Part shown: piece after piece, positions 51,878 through 59,957 of the stretch
Layout: each line of letters opens with the position of its first letter
Position numbering within the stretch: the first letter of the stretch is position 1
Assembly (NCBI RefSeq): GCF_965216415.1
Contig: NZ_CBDCFU010000002.1
Strand: one strand, 5' to 3'
Length of the DNA: 64,000 nucleotides
From: Marivita sp003149565
GTDB lineage: Bacteria; Pseudomonadota; Alphaproteobacteria; Rhodobacterales; Rhodobacteraceae
Made by a program: the position numbers and the translations under genes
The notes under the pieces: model-generated
Told to the model about the DNA's origin: nothing
Seen by the model: only the letters and a program-made list of their open reading frames with translations
The model's database searches: none

Positions 51878-52828
51878 ATGACCGAAACGACCAAAGGTGT
51901 TTTTGCGCTTGTCGCGGCGTGCACCATCTGGGGCCTGTCCGGCCTATTCTACAAGTTGTTGGTCGGCGTTGCTGCGCATGAAGTGCTGGCACATCGCACG
52001 GTCTGGTCCCTGGTATTCTTTGGGGTCATTCTCGGTCTGCAGGGTCGCTTAAGCCTGCTTGGGAGAGCGGTGGCGAACCACGCATCGCGGCGGGTGATCA
52101 CCACTGCGGCCTTGCTGATTTCGGTCAACTGGTTTCTGTTTATCTGGTCAGTCCACACAGGCCGCGCGACCGAAGCGTCAATGGGGTACTATATCTTCCC
52201 GCTTGTCGCGGTTTTGCTCGGGCGCCTCGTGCTGGGAGAACGCTTAAGCCGGATGCAATGGGTCGCGATTTCACTCGCGACAATCGGCGTGCTGTCGTTG
52301 ACCATTGGCTTGCACATCGTGCCATGGATTTCGATTGTTCTGGCCGGGACTTTCGGCCTCTACGGGCTGATCAAAAAGCGACTGGATTTGGGACCTGTGG
52401 TGTCGGTCTCGGCGGAAGTTCTGATGCTGTGCCCACTGGCGCTTGGGTGGCTCGCCTATCTTCACCTTGGGCAGGGCGGGGCCTTCGGGCAGGATCTCGG
52501 GCAATCGCTGCTGCTGATCACATCCGGTCCGTTGACGGCTATGCCGCTGATCTTGTTTTCCTACGGGGCGCGGCGGTTGTCCATGTCGACCGTGGGCATC
52601 GTGCAATACATCAATCCAACGATACAATTCCTTGTCGCGGTATTGATTTTTGCCGAACCTTTCGGCGTGGTGCATCTGATCGCCTTCGCCCTGATCTGGT
52701 CCGCACTTTCGATCTATTCGGGCAGCGCCTACACTCAGGACAAGGCGCGACGCAGGGCAGTGATGGTGTCCGAGGCCGAGGTGGTGGTTTCCACAAAGCC
52801 AAGCAGCGAGGCATCGGCAAAGCCCTGA
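51878..52828 (+). CDS. rarD: RarD-type EamA-family permease
   Basis: A protein of 316 residues with ten hydrophobic helices in two EamA repeats. The first starts ACTIWGLSGLFYKLLVGV and HRTVWSLVFFG, which are characteristic of RarD. The second contains ERLSRMQWVAISLATIGV and GIVQYINPTIQFLVAVLIF. It has a GAAGGAG site before the ATG. The last 94 nt overlap the 3' end of the convergent LOG gene, and the RarD tail beyond about residue 285 is hydrophilic and probably extra. Confidence 0.9.
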   Translation: MTETTKGVFALVAACTIWGLSGLFYKLLVGVAAHEVLAHRTVWSLVFFGVILGLQGRLSLLGRAVANHASRRVITTAALLISVNWFLFIWSVHTGRATEASMGYYIFPLVAVLLGRLVLGERLSRMQWVAISLATIGVLSLTIGLHIVPWISIVLAGTFGLYGLIKKRLDLGPVVSVSAEVLMLCPLALGWLAYLHLGQGGAFGQDLGQSLLLITSGPLTAMPLILFSYGARRLSMSTVGIVQYINPTIQFLVAVLIFAEPFGVVHLIAFALIWSALSIYSGSAYTQDKARRRAVMVSEAEVVVSTKPSSEASAKP

Positions 52829-53286
52829 TCTACCACATGATCAAGCAGCGCTGTGAGTGGTGCCCAGTAGTCATCCACGCTCAGCAGAATGATCGGTTTG
52901 CCATGCAGACCCAATTGCCGCCAAGTGAGTACTTCAAAGAACTCGTCCAAGGATCCAGCGCCGCCTGGCAAAACGACGATGGCATCGGCGTTCATAACCA
53001 TGACCTTTTTGCGCTCGTGCATTGTTTCTGTGATGATGAAATGTGTCAGGTCGGTCTTGCCAACTTCCAGGTCCATCAAATGTGTTGGGATCACACCAAA
53101 TGTGTCGCCGCCCGCGTCCTGAGCCGCGCGCGCGACGGTGCCCATCAGACCCACATCCCCCGCGCCATAGACCAAACGCCACCCTTCGCCGGCAATCGCG
53201 CGCCCTAATGCTTCGGCAGCATCGGTGTAAGCCGGGTTTTGACCCGGACGTGAGCCGCAATAGACACAGATGGATTTCGAGATCAT
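52735..53286 (-). CDS. LOG-family protein (cytokinin riboside 5'-monophosphate phosphoribohydrolase-like)
   Basis: A protein of 183 residues starting MISKSICVYCGSRPGQNP. The LOG active-site motifs are present: MHERKKVMVMNADAIVVLPG and PGGAGSLDEFFEVL (PGGxGTxxE with Thr replaced by Ser). These enzymes release the base from nucleoside monophosphates such as AMP or cytokinin nucleotides. Its 3' end overlaps rarD by 94 nt in the opposite direction. Confidence 0.92.
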   Translation of the reverse strand: MISKSICVYCGSRPGQNPAYTDAAEALGRAIAGEGWRLVYGAGDVGLMGTVARAAQDAGGDTFGVIPTHLMDLEVGKTDLTHFIITETMHERKKVMVMNADAIVVLPGGAGSLDEFFEVLTWRQLGLHGKPIILLSVDDYWAPLTALLDHVVDQGFADASLLGFVETTTSASDTITALRRALS

Positions 53287-53399
53287 GGGTGCACGTCCTT
53301 GACACTAGGCGGAAAGTTGCCTCGTGATACCTGTGTTGCTAGACACGCTCAACTGCGGGAATGGTCTGTCACCGTTCTGGTTTGGACACTTGGGGTAAA

Positions 53400-55175
53400 A
53401 TGAGCAAATTCGCTTTGGCAAACGGCACGTCCGGTCTGCTCTTGGGTGGCATTGCGGCCGTAGGGGCCGTGTTGATCGCGCTTTACGCCAGTGGCTCACT
53501 CTTTCCGTCTGGCAAGCCTGTGGCGCAAGCCACCGAGGAAGTCATAGCGCCGGTGACCGACAGCGCAACGACACCGGTGCGCGAGCCTGAAACCGACGTT
53601 GCCTCTGTCGAGCCGGAGTCCGAACCTTCTTCGGAGGCGGCGGATGCATCAACGGTATCCGATGACATGCCGGAAGAGCCCGCGCCAGAGGAGCCTGCCG
53701 CACTCAACGATGACCCCAAAGACGTCGCTGAGGGTGCGCCTGTGGTGCCGGACACACCGGCTCCGGTTGCTCCGGCTTTTGATGTCGTCCGCGTCGCTTC
53801 GGATGGCCAAACTCTTGTGGCAGGCAGCGCGCCTGATGCGCGCGTGGTCGCGATCCTGGTGGATGGCGTCGAAGCCGCACGAACTGATGTCGACGGGAGC
53901 GGAAAATTCGTCACCTTCCTCGACCTGCCCGCCAGCGATTTGCCCCGCGTGGTAACCCTTTTGTCGGAAGGGCCGCTTGGCGCCATTGAAAGTGTGGATC
54001 AGGTGATCCTTGCACCGGTGGTTCGTGTTGCAGAAGCCCCTGAGGATACGCAATCGGCCGAGCCACAAACAGAGGCATCGCCGGTCGAAACCACAGCCAA
54101 CTCACAGCCGGAGCCAGACACGCAAGACGTTTTGGCGGAAAATGCGATTTCTTCAAGCAGCGAAACCGCCCAGCAAGACACCGGAGCCCAAAGCGAGGTT
54201 TCAGCCGAGGACACCTCAGCCGAAACCGCGCGTTTGGACGATCAAGACACAGATACCGCGCCTGAAAATGGCGAAGCGCAAACAGCCGAAGTTGCGACAG
54301 TGGAAACCGAAGTTGCGACAGTGGAAACCGAAGTTGCGACAGTGGAAACCGAAGTTGTGGCAGCTGAAGAGGTGTCCAGACCCACGGAAGCAGAGCCTCA
54401 GATCGAGCAAAGCGCGCCCCCGAGCGAACCGGAAGTTGCGGTCACCGCACCAGACGCGCCTTCTGCGCCATCAATTGAGCAATCCGAGACAGGCACCGCT
54501 TCCGCCTTCGCAGACGCGAAGGACGAGCCCGTTGAAACCACACTTCCTACTGAGACGGCCGCGGCCACGACTGCACCCGCTGCTGCACCAGAGCCGGAGG
54601 CGTCGCAGGATTCGTCCGCGCCTGAGGCACCGCAAGCGCCTGCCGTGATCCTCTCGACGGAAGCGGGCTTGAATGTCATTCAGACTGGTGGCGATAAGCC
54701 GGAGTTGCTCGATCAGATCGCATTGGATGCCATCACCTATGAAGATGCAGGGTCGGTTGCGTTGACAGGCCGCGGCGTGGCTGACGAATTTGTACGGATA
54801 TATCTGGATAACCGGCCGATTCTGACGACGGAGATTGGAACCGATGGGCAATGGCGTGCGGAACTGCCCGAGGTTGAAACCGGGACCTATACGCTCCGCG
54901 TCGATGCCGTTGACGAAGCAGGTGACGTCACCTCGCGCGTCGAAAGCCCGTTCCGTCGCGAAGACCCCGTTGCCTTGGCCGAAGCCGCCGGCCGGGCGGC
55001 GGGCCCATCCGTTATCAAGGTGGTCACGGTCCAGCCGGGCAACACGCTTTGGGCCATTGCACGTGATCGCTATGGCGAAGGGCTTGCCTATGTCAAAGTC
55101 TTCGAAGCCAACCGGGACCGCATCCGCGACCCTGACCTGATCTACCCTGGACAGGTCTTCTCGATCCCTGAGTGA
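53400..55175 (+). CDS. Membrane-anchored LysM-domain protein with a long acidic repeat region
   Basis: A protein of 591 residues. One membrane helix (about 10-35, LLLGGIAAVGAVLIALYASG) is followed by a long disordered Glu/Ala/Pro/Thr-rich region. Two short beta domains (about 125-205 and 420-520; VASDGQTLVAGSAPDARVVA and VALTGRGVADEFVRIYLDNR), which look like Big-type or adhesion folds, come next. A C-terminal LysM domain (VVTVQPGNTLWAIARDRYG, YVKVFEANRDRI, IYPGQVFSIPE) should bind peptidoglycan. The middle holds a 21-bp tandem repeat. It is probably anchored in the inner membrane and touches the cell wall. An upstream ATG at 53361 is possible but less likely. Confidence 0.88.
   Translation: MSKFALANGTSGLLLGGIAAVGAVLIALYASGSLFPSGKPVAQATEEVIAPVTDSATTPVREPETDVASVEPESEPSSEAADASTVSDDMPEEPAPEEPAALNDDPKDVAEGAPVVPDTPAPVAPAFDVVRVASDGQTLVAGSAPDARVVAILVDGVEAARTDVDGSGKFVTFLDLPASDLPRVVTLLSEGPLGAIESVDQVILAPVVRVAEAPEDTQSAEPQTEASPVETTANSQPEPDTQDVLAENAISSSSETAQQDTGAQSEVSAEDTSAETARLDDQDTDTAPENGEAQTAEVATVETEVATVETEVATVETEVVAAEEVSRPTEAEPQIEQSAPPSEPEVAVTAPDAPSAPSIEQSETGTASAFADAKDEPVETTLPTETAAATTAPAAAPEPEASQDSSAPEAPQAPAVILSTEAGLNVIQTGGDKPELLDQIALDAITYEDAGSVALTGRGVADEFVRIYLDNRPILTTEIGTDGQWRAELPEVETGTYTLRVDAVDEAGDVTSRVESPFRREDPVALAEAAGRAAGPSVIKVVTVQPGNTLWAIARDRYGEGLAYVKVFEANRDRIRDPDLIYPGQVFSIPE
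54288..54350 (+). repeat. 21-bp tandem repeat, three exact copies, within the LysM gene
   Basis: The unit GAAGTTGCGACAGTGGAAACC occurs exactly three times in a row and begins a fourth time (GAAGTTGTGG). It encodes the heptad EVATVET. The copies are identical at the DNA level, so the array is young and its copy number probably varies between strains by slippage. Confidence 0.97.
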
Positions 55176-55258
55176 GCGGACTGTCACACAGCTGAGATTT
55201 TCCTGCGCTAGCCCTGTGACACACACAGCATATTGCGGGGCTTGCCGGATGGGTTCCG

Positions 55259-55301
55259 CGATATATAGTGTTCATTATATATCGGGACGGGGCTCCCGTC
55301 C
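55259..55301. repeat. Two adjacent perfect stem-loops upstream of the HNH gene
   Basis: CGATATATA (55259-55267) and TATATATCG (55276-55284) form a perfect 9-bp AT-rich hairpin. Immediately next to it, GGACGGG (55285-55291) and CCCGTCC (55295-55301) form a perfect 7-bp GC-rich one. They lie 43-85 nt before the HNH start and 84 nt after the LysM stop. Neither has a T run, so a classic terminator is unlikely. They may form a 5' UTR structure or a protein-binding site. Confidence 0.7.
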
Positions 55302-55343
55302 TGAGGCTGGTACAGGCAGACAGGGCAGGAGACGAGTCCCGCG

Positions 55344-55928
55344 ATGGATGGTAACTTCAGAACGGCTTTTGTACGTGAACCGGGTGCGCTGCGACACCAC
55401 CCGGCCTTGGTGCTGAATGCGGATTACAGGCCATTGTCCTACTATCCGCTGTCGCTCTGGCCGTGGCAGGATGCGGTCAAGGCGGCCTTTCTCGACAGGG
55501 TGGACATCGTCGCCGAATATGACGAGGTGGTCCGAAGCCCCTCGATGACGCTCCGAATACCGAGCGTCGTGGTGCTCAAGGATTATGTAAAACCGCAAAA
55601 GCGCGTGGCCTTCACGCGCTTTAATCTTTTTTTAAGGGATGAATTCCGCTGCCAATACTGCGGTGCCAAGGGCGAGCTGACCTTCGATCACGTTGTGCCG
55701 CGCGCTTCGGGTGGCATCACATCTTGGGAAAACGTGGTGGCTGCCTGCGCACCCTGCAACCTGCGAAAAGGCTCCAAAAGCCTGCGCCGCGCGGGATTGT
55801 CATTGCGCAAACCGCCGCGCCAACCAGGGGCGCAAGAGTTGCTCAACATGGGCCGCAAGTTCCCGCCCAATCACTTGCACGACAGCTGGATGGATTTTCT
55901 CTACTGGGACGCAGAGCTGGAAGCATAA
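55344..55928 (+). CDS. HNH endonuclease family protein
   Basis: A protein of 194 residues. The HNH domain occupies the middle: FRCQYCGAKGELTFDHVVPRA with a zinc pair (CxxC), then SWENVVAACAPCNLRKGSKS (second CxxC). The N-terminal half (VLNADYRPLSYYPLSLWPWQ) is typical of the widespread chromosomal HNH proteins of alphaproteobacteria, whose role is not settled. It is a stand-alone gene, not part of a mobile element that I can see. Confidence 0.9.
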   Translation: MDGNFRTAFVREPGALRHHPALVLNADYRPLSYYPLSLWPWQDAVKAAFLDRVDIVAEYDEVVRSPSMTLRIPSVVVLKDYVKPQKRVAFTRFNLFLRDEFRCQYCGAKGELTFDHVVPRASGGITSWENVVAACAPCNLRKGSKSLRRAGLSLRKPPRQPGAQELLNMGRKFPPNHLHDSWMDFLYWDAELEA

Positions 55929-56020
55929 GACATGTGTAGGCATGTGAGTGTAGAGAACCCACAGCTTTCACAAACACGCTCATGTTGCTTCTTGCGGAAT
56001 ATCACGTTGCTACGATTGCG

Positions 56021-56309
56021 CTAGTGCTCGGCCGACTGGATGTGGGTGTCGTTCAGGATCGTGCGCATCTTGTAGGGCACCGCCTCCAGTAGATGCTCTA
56101 GGAGCTCGCAGACCAGTCCTGCGACTGGCTTTTTCGACCAGCTGCGCCACGCTTAATTCGGTGATCCGCTCAATCGCTACAGACACGCAGAGTTTGCTCT
56201 CTTCGGCTCCGACCTTGACGATATCGATGTCGAAATAGCCCCTCAGGTGGCCTTTGAATTTCTGGCGCTGAGGCTTGTCGTCATCCATCGCGGGCAGGCG
56301 AGATATTGT
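56021..56309 (-). pseudogene. IS481-family transposase remnant, frameshifted
   Basis: The minus strand reads GTISRLPAMDDDKPQRQKFK and YFDIDIVKVGAEESKLCVSV and VAQLVEKASRR in one frame. It then shifts near 56123 to ELLEHLLEAVPYKMRTIL ending at TAG 56021. These are the first DDE-Asp region and following segment of an IS481 integrase-core transposase. Both ends and the remaining catalytic residues are missing. The rest of the 55929-56670 gap shows no gene; it must contain the amtB promoter. Confidence 0.75.
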
Positions 56310-56670
56310 GCCAATTAGGGCAGCGATGCATTTACAAACGCGTAAGATGTGGGATTGAGGGCTGCAAAACAAAAGGGGCAGTCGTCCAGCGGCAAGAGCC
56401 TGTGCCGCAGGAACGCTACAACCATCGCTTGATCTTAAAGCCTGTCCGCGCCCGGGTAGTCGGATTGAGTTGTGCTCAAATTTTCAGCGAAGGCGCAGAA
56501 TCCTGTCCCGTGTCGCGTCAAATTCAAGTTTTGGAATTTTCCCCACACGAAAAACATTTGACCCACAGTGCATGTTGGCTCGCCATAAAAGCGGTGACGG
56601 GACTAGCGCGTGGATTATCCGCGTGGACCCGGACTTCTTTGTGTGTGGACAACAGGAACGGGAGATCGAT

Positions 56671-58050
56671 TTGGAACAAGACCTGACAGCATTGGCGGCT
56701 TCGGTCGCTGAGCTCAAGGCGAACGTGGCCGCAACCAACGGCACTTTCGCCGAAACATTCTACTATATAACCATTCCCCTCATGGTGCTCATCCATGCGG
56801 GTTTTCTTGCATATGAAATGGGGGCATCGCGGTCAAAAAATGCATTGGCCTCAGGGATCAAGAACATTCTCGCCTTCGCAATGATCGTGCCGTTCTTCTA
56901 TTTCGTTGGCTGGTGGATCTACTGGGCATTTCCCACAGGTTTCAGCCTGTCCGAAGGTGCGATGGGCATCTCGGGTCTGGCCTATGCTAACGAGGTCGCG
57001 CTGCCATGGAGCGAATTCATGGGGCCGAACCTCGATGATCGCGCGTCTGGTGTGTTCTGGGGAGCGTTTGTTCTGTTCGCGGCAACCACGGCGTCGATCA
57101 TGTCGGGCGGTGTGATCGAGCGGATCAAACTTACCGGCTTTGTTGTGCTTGCAATTGTGCTGGGCTCGTTTGTGTGGATCCTCGCCGCTGCGTGGGGCTG
57201 GCATGCGGACGGCTGGTTGGTGACCAAATTCGGCTATCACGATTTCGGTGCCGCGGGTGTCGTACACATGATCGCGGGGTTCTTCACTCTGGGTGTGTTG
57301 ATCAATCTTGGACCGCGCATTGGCAAGTTCAATCCGGATGGGACAGCCAACCACATTGCAGGCCACTCGATGCCGATGACGCTGATCGGCCTAATGCTGA
57401 TTATTGCGGGCTTCTGGGGCTTTTTGATGGCATGCGTGATCGTGCCGGGTGAGGCTTGGTCCTGGAGTGCGAACATCGAAGCGACCATTTATGGAACGCC
57501 GATGACCCTGGCAGGAATGACCTTCAACACGCTGATGGGCTTTGCCGGAGGCATTATCGGAGCCTGGATGGTGACGCGTGACCCGTTCTGGATGATGTCG
57601 GGTGCGTTGGGCGGAATCATATCCTGTGCGGCCGGTCTTGATCTCTGGTATCCGCCGATGGCCTTTGCGATTGGCTTTATCGGAGCCAGCGCCATGCCGT
57701 TCGTGGCCACCTTTGTCGCCAAGATGCGGATCGACGACGCGGTTGGAGCCTTTGCGGTGCATGGATTCCTTGGCCTTTGGGGCGTGCTGGCCGTCGGTAT
57801 CGCCGCCCAAGGCTATCCAGCACTTTTCGGCGAGGACGTGGTCACCACCTCCTTCACAGGCCAACTGGTGGGCGCGATTGTCATGGGGCTTTTAGGCTTT
57901 GTTCCAGGCTATGTGGTGTCGCTGATCCTCAAGGTGACAGGCCAGCTGCGTGTTCCGGAAGAGGCTGAGATCCTTGGGCTCGACGCTGTCAAAGTGCCGG
58001 CCTCTGCGTATCCGGAAGCCATTCATCCGTCGGTCAGTCCGGCGGAATAA
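56671..58050 (+). CDS. amtB: Ammonium/methylammonium transporter (Amt family)
   Basis: A protein of 459 residues from a TTG start at 56671, chosen for the GGGAG site 6 nt before it; an open frame reaches further upstream but has no family-like sequence. About 11 helices are visible. Amt hallmarks include TTASIMSGGVIERIK, the first pore His in DFGAAGVVHMIAGFF and the second in DDAVGAFAVHGFLGLWG. A soluble N-terminal stretch (about 1-25) and a C-terminal tail of about 30 residues with Pro/Ala are present. No glnK is next to it. Its position beside tmm suggests a role in recapturing ammonium or methylammonium. Confidence 0.93.
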   Translation: MEQDLTALAASVAELKANVAATNGTFAETFYYITIPLMVLIHAGFLAYEMGASRSKNALASGIKNILAFAMIVPFFYFVGWWIYWAFPTGFSLSEGAMGISGLAYANEVALPWSEFMGPNLDDRASGVFWGAFVLFAATTASIMSGGVIERIKLTGFVVLAIVLGSFVWILAAAWGWHADGWLVTKFGYHDFGAAGVVHMIAGFFTLGVLINLGPRIGKFNPDGTANHIAGHSMPMTLIGLMLIIAGFWGFLMACVIVPGEAWSWSANIEATIYGTPMTLAGMTFNTLMGFAGGIIGAWMVTRDPFWMMSGALGGIISCAAGLDLWYPPMAFAIGFIGASAMPFVATFVAKMRIDDAVGAFAVHGFLGLWGVLAVGIAAQGYPALFGEDVVTTSFTGQLVGAIVMGLLGFVPGYVVSLILKVTGQLRVPEEAEILGLDAVKVPASAYPEAIHPSVSPAE

Positions 58051-58074
58051 CACCAATCAGGAAAGGAAGAACTC

Positions 58075-58251
58075 ATGGAAGCTCCATTTGAAGCGACAAG
58101 CTGGGACGGTATCACCGGGGCAATTTATGTCGGTCACGGGTCCGTTGAAGGCTTCTGGCTGCTCTTGTGTCTTGGGTTGATTGTCACCGCGATTATTTTT
58201 GGCTGGCGGCACGAGGAGCACGCCTACAAGGCGACGAAGCAAAAGCCGTAA
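58075..58251 (+). CDS. 58-residue single-helix membrane protein downstream of amtB
   Basis: A small gene 24 nt after amtB with a GGAAGA site 5-6 nt before the ATG. The product starts MEAPFEATSWDGITGAIYVG, has one strong membrane helix (about 27-43, FWLLLCLGLIVTAIIFGW) and ends in a charged His/Lys tail (RHEEHAYKATKQKP). Spacing and the terminator that follows at 58306 show that it shares the amtB transcript. It may be an accessory or regulatory peptide of the transporter. No family was recognised. Confidence 0.8.
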   Translation: MEAPFEATSWDGITGAIYVGHGSVEGFWLLLCLGLIVTAIIFGWRHEEHAYKATKQKP

Positions 58252-58305
58252 TGAACGGAGGCAGGGGGCCATGGCGTCCGCTGCTCTTGTCACCAATGAA
58301 CAAGG

Positions 58306-58337
58306 AAAGGCGTCCGGATATATCCGGACGCCTTTTT
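58306..58337 (+). terminator. Intrinsic terminator after the amtB operon
   Basis: AAAGGCGTCCGGATA (58306-58320) and TATCCGGACGCCTTT (58321-58335) are a perfect 30-nt palindrome followed by T. It lies 55 nt after the stop of the small protein and ends the amtB transcript. The minus side also ends in a short T run, so it may act on both strands. Confidence 0.93.
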
Positions 58338-58371
58338 ATGTGGGATTCATGACGTGACGCGGATCAGGCAC

Positions 58372-58401
58372 AAAAAAGGCCGGTGCGATTGTTTCGCACC
58401 G
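58372..58401 (-). terminator. Intrinsic terminator after tmm (minus strand)
   Basis: On the minus strand CGGTGCGA and TCGCACCG form an 8-bp stem around a 5-nt loop (58381-58401), followed 2-3 nt later by a run of six T (58372-58377). A second hairpin, ACCGGAGCG/CGCTCCGGT (58414-58437), lies between this and the tmm stop at 58446. Confidence 0.8.
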
Positions 58402-58445
58402 ACCCCTGCCGTGACCGGAGCGTAGGACCGCTCCGGTTTCAACCA

Positions 58446-59795
58446 TCAGTTCTGAAGGTAGACTTCTAGGCTGTCATCCAGCGCCTCTTTCCACGGTGTG
58501 TGATGCACAGGGGCCATTGTGCCGGTGATGACCGACTTGTAGCTGTTGTTGCGGAAGCCCATGATGTCTTTGGACTTGTGCTTCTTCCACTCAAAAAATG
58601 CTTCGCAGGCGCCGTCGATGTCAAAGCTGGGATAGTCCGTCTCGGCCACCAATTCCTTGACGTAGTCGGCCTGATATCGAATGGCGTACTTTGTGTCGTC
58701 GTCGGCTTCCTCGCGCTCCTCGCGTTCTTTAACATCGGCAAGCATTTCATCTTTGGAGACCTTGGACAGATCAATCTTGCCCATGATTGCATCGCGGACC
58801 CACCAGGCTTGGGCGTCGAACATGTTGAAGGTGAACCATTGGTCCTGCATGCCAAGGTAGAACATCTTGGGGTTGTGGACGTAGACCACACCCTTGTAGA
58901 GGTCAGCAGTCGCCAGCCGGTTCGCGGTTTTCAAACGCAGGTCGTCTGGCAGGAAGCTGAAGTAGTGCTTGTAGCCAGTGCACAGGATGATCGCATCGAC
59001 CTCTTTGCTGCTGCCGTCAGAGAAGTGGACAGTGTTGCCGTCTACCTTGACCATTGCGGGTTTTTCTTCCCAGTTCTCAGGCCAGTTGAAGCCCATCGGT
59101 GCCGACCGGTAGCACGAGGTGACCGTCTTTGCGCCGTACTTCCAGCATTGTGATCCGATATCTTCTGCCGAGTAGGAGGACCCGACGACAAGAATATCCT
59201 TGCCGCTAAACTCTCGCGCATCGCGGAAGTCGTGCGCATGGACCAGTCGACCGTTGAACGATTCAAATCCTTCGTAATACGGCACGTTCGGTGTCGAGAA
59301 ATGCCCCGAGGCACAGATAACGTAGTCGAATTCCTCGGAATAGCTGCTGTCCTTGGTGTGGTCATGGACAGTGACGGTAAATTTGCCGGTCTCGGCGCTG
59401 TAGTTGACCCAACGGACCGCGGTGTTGAAGCGGATCCAGTCACGGACGTTGGCTTTCAGGACGCGGCCTTCAATATAATCGAACAGGACAGCGCGCGGGG
59501 GGTAGGATGCAATCTGCTTGCCGAAATGTTCCTCAAAGGAATAGTCCGCGAATTCGAGACCTTCCTTTGGACCGTTCGACCAGAGGTAACGGTACATTGA
59601 GCAATGTACGGGCTCGCCGTTCTCATCGAGACCGGTGCGCCAAGTGTAGTTCCAAAGCCCGCCCCAGTTGTCCTGCTTTTCGAAGCAGACGACTTCGGGG
59701 ATCTCTTCGCCTTTTGCGGCGGCGGACTGAAATGCGCGCAGTTGCGCAAGGCCGGAGGGGCCTGCGCCGATGATGGCAACTCTGGTCTTGGTCAT
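58446..59795 (-). CDS. tmm: Trimethylamine monooxygenase (flavin-containing), Tmm
   Basis: A protein of 449 residues from the ATG at 59795 (GGAGA 6 nt upstream). Very close to roseobacter Tmm as I recall it: the FAD motif GAGPSGLAQLRAFQ, EKQDNWGGLWNYTWRTG, the FMO signature FNGRLVHAHDF, the NADPH motif VVGSSYSAEDIG, and the C-terminal MAPVHHTPWKEALDDS. It oxidises trimethylamine to its N-oxide, and may also act on dimethyl sulfide. Neighbours are an ammonium transporter on one side and, divergently, a binding-protein homologue on the other. The tdm demethylase and TmoXVW transporter usual in roseobacters are not in this window. Confidence 0.95.
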   Translation of the reverse strand: MTKTRVAIIGAGPSGLAQLRAFQSAAAKGEEIPEVVCFEKQDNWGGLWNYTWRTGLDENGEPVHCSMYRYLWSNGPKEGLEFADYSFEEHFGKQIASYPPRAVLFDYIEGRVLKANVRDWIRFNTAVRWVNYSAETGKFTVTVHDHTKDSSYSEEFDYVICASGHFSTPNVPYYEGFESFNGRLVHAHDFRDAREFSGKDILVVGSSYSAEDIGSQCWKYGAKTVTSCYRSAPMGFNWPENWEEKPAMVKVDGNTVHFSDGSSKEVDAIILCTGYKHYFSFLPDDLRLKTANRLATADLYKGVVYVHNPKMFYLGMQDQWFTFNMFDAQAWWVRDAIMGKIDLSKVSKDEMLADVKEREEREEADDDTKYAIRYQADYVKELVAETDYPSFDIDGACEAFFEWKKHKSKDIMGFRNNSYKSVITGTMAPVHHTPWKEALDDSLEVYLQN

Positions 59796-59817
59796 ATGTG
59801 TCTCCATGCTGGTATGG

Positions 59818-59837
59818 ACCAATATTTGCGTATTGGT
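59818..59837. promoter_or_regulatory. Inverted repeat in the tmm / binding-protein divergent promoter region
   Basis: ACCAATA-N6-TATTGGT is a perfect 7-bp inverted repeat 23 nt upstream of the tmm ATG. It is overlapped on one side by TGGT-N4-ACCA (59810-59821). FadR-type GntR regulators bind TGGT/ACCA-type palindromes, so the GntR at 61256-61984 is the natural candidate. The 162-nt region (59796-59957) must hold both divergent promoters. A possible rightward -35 is TTGTCA at 59877. Confidence 0.5.
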
Positions 59838-59957
59838 GCTTTTGGTCCATGCCAGACTGGTCAACTGCTCCTTGCGTTGTCAATGAATTTTCTTTCAAAG
59901 AATATTATTTCACTCTGCGCCACTGGTATGCTGCCCCGAAGGTGGTAAGTTCTGAGC

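Noticed and set aside
56375..56445. tRNA-like sequence (GGGGCAGTCGTCCAGCGGCAAGAG region)
   Set aside because: A D-arm-like segment is visible, but no proper acceptor stem, anticodon arm and T-arm can be folded around it.
56306..56686. Upstream extension of amtB and small ORFs in the IS481 remnant region
   Set aside because: The upstream residues do not resemble Amt N-termini, and the TTG at 56671 has the correct ribosome site spacing.
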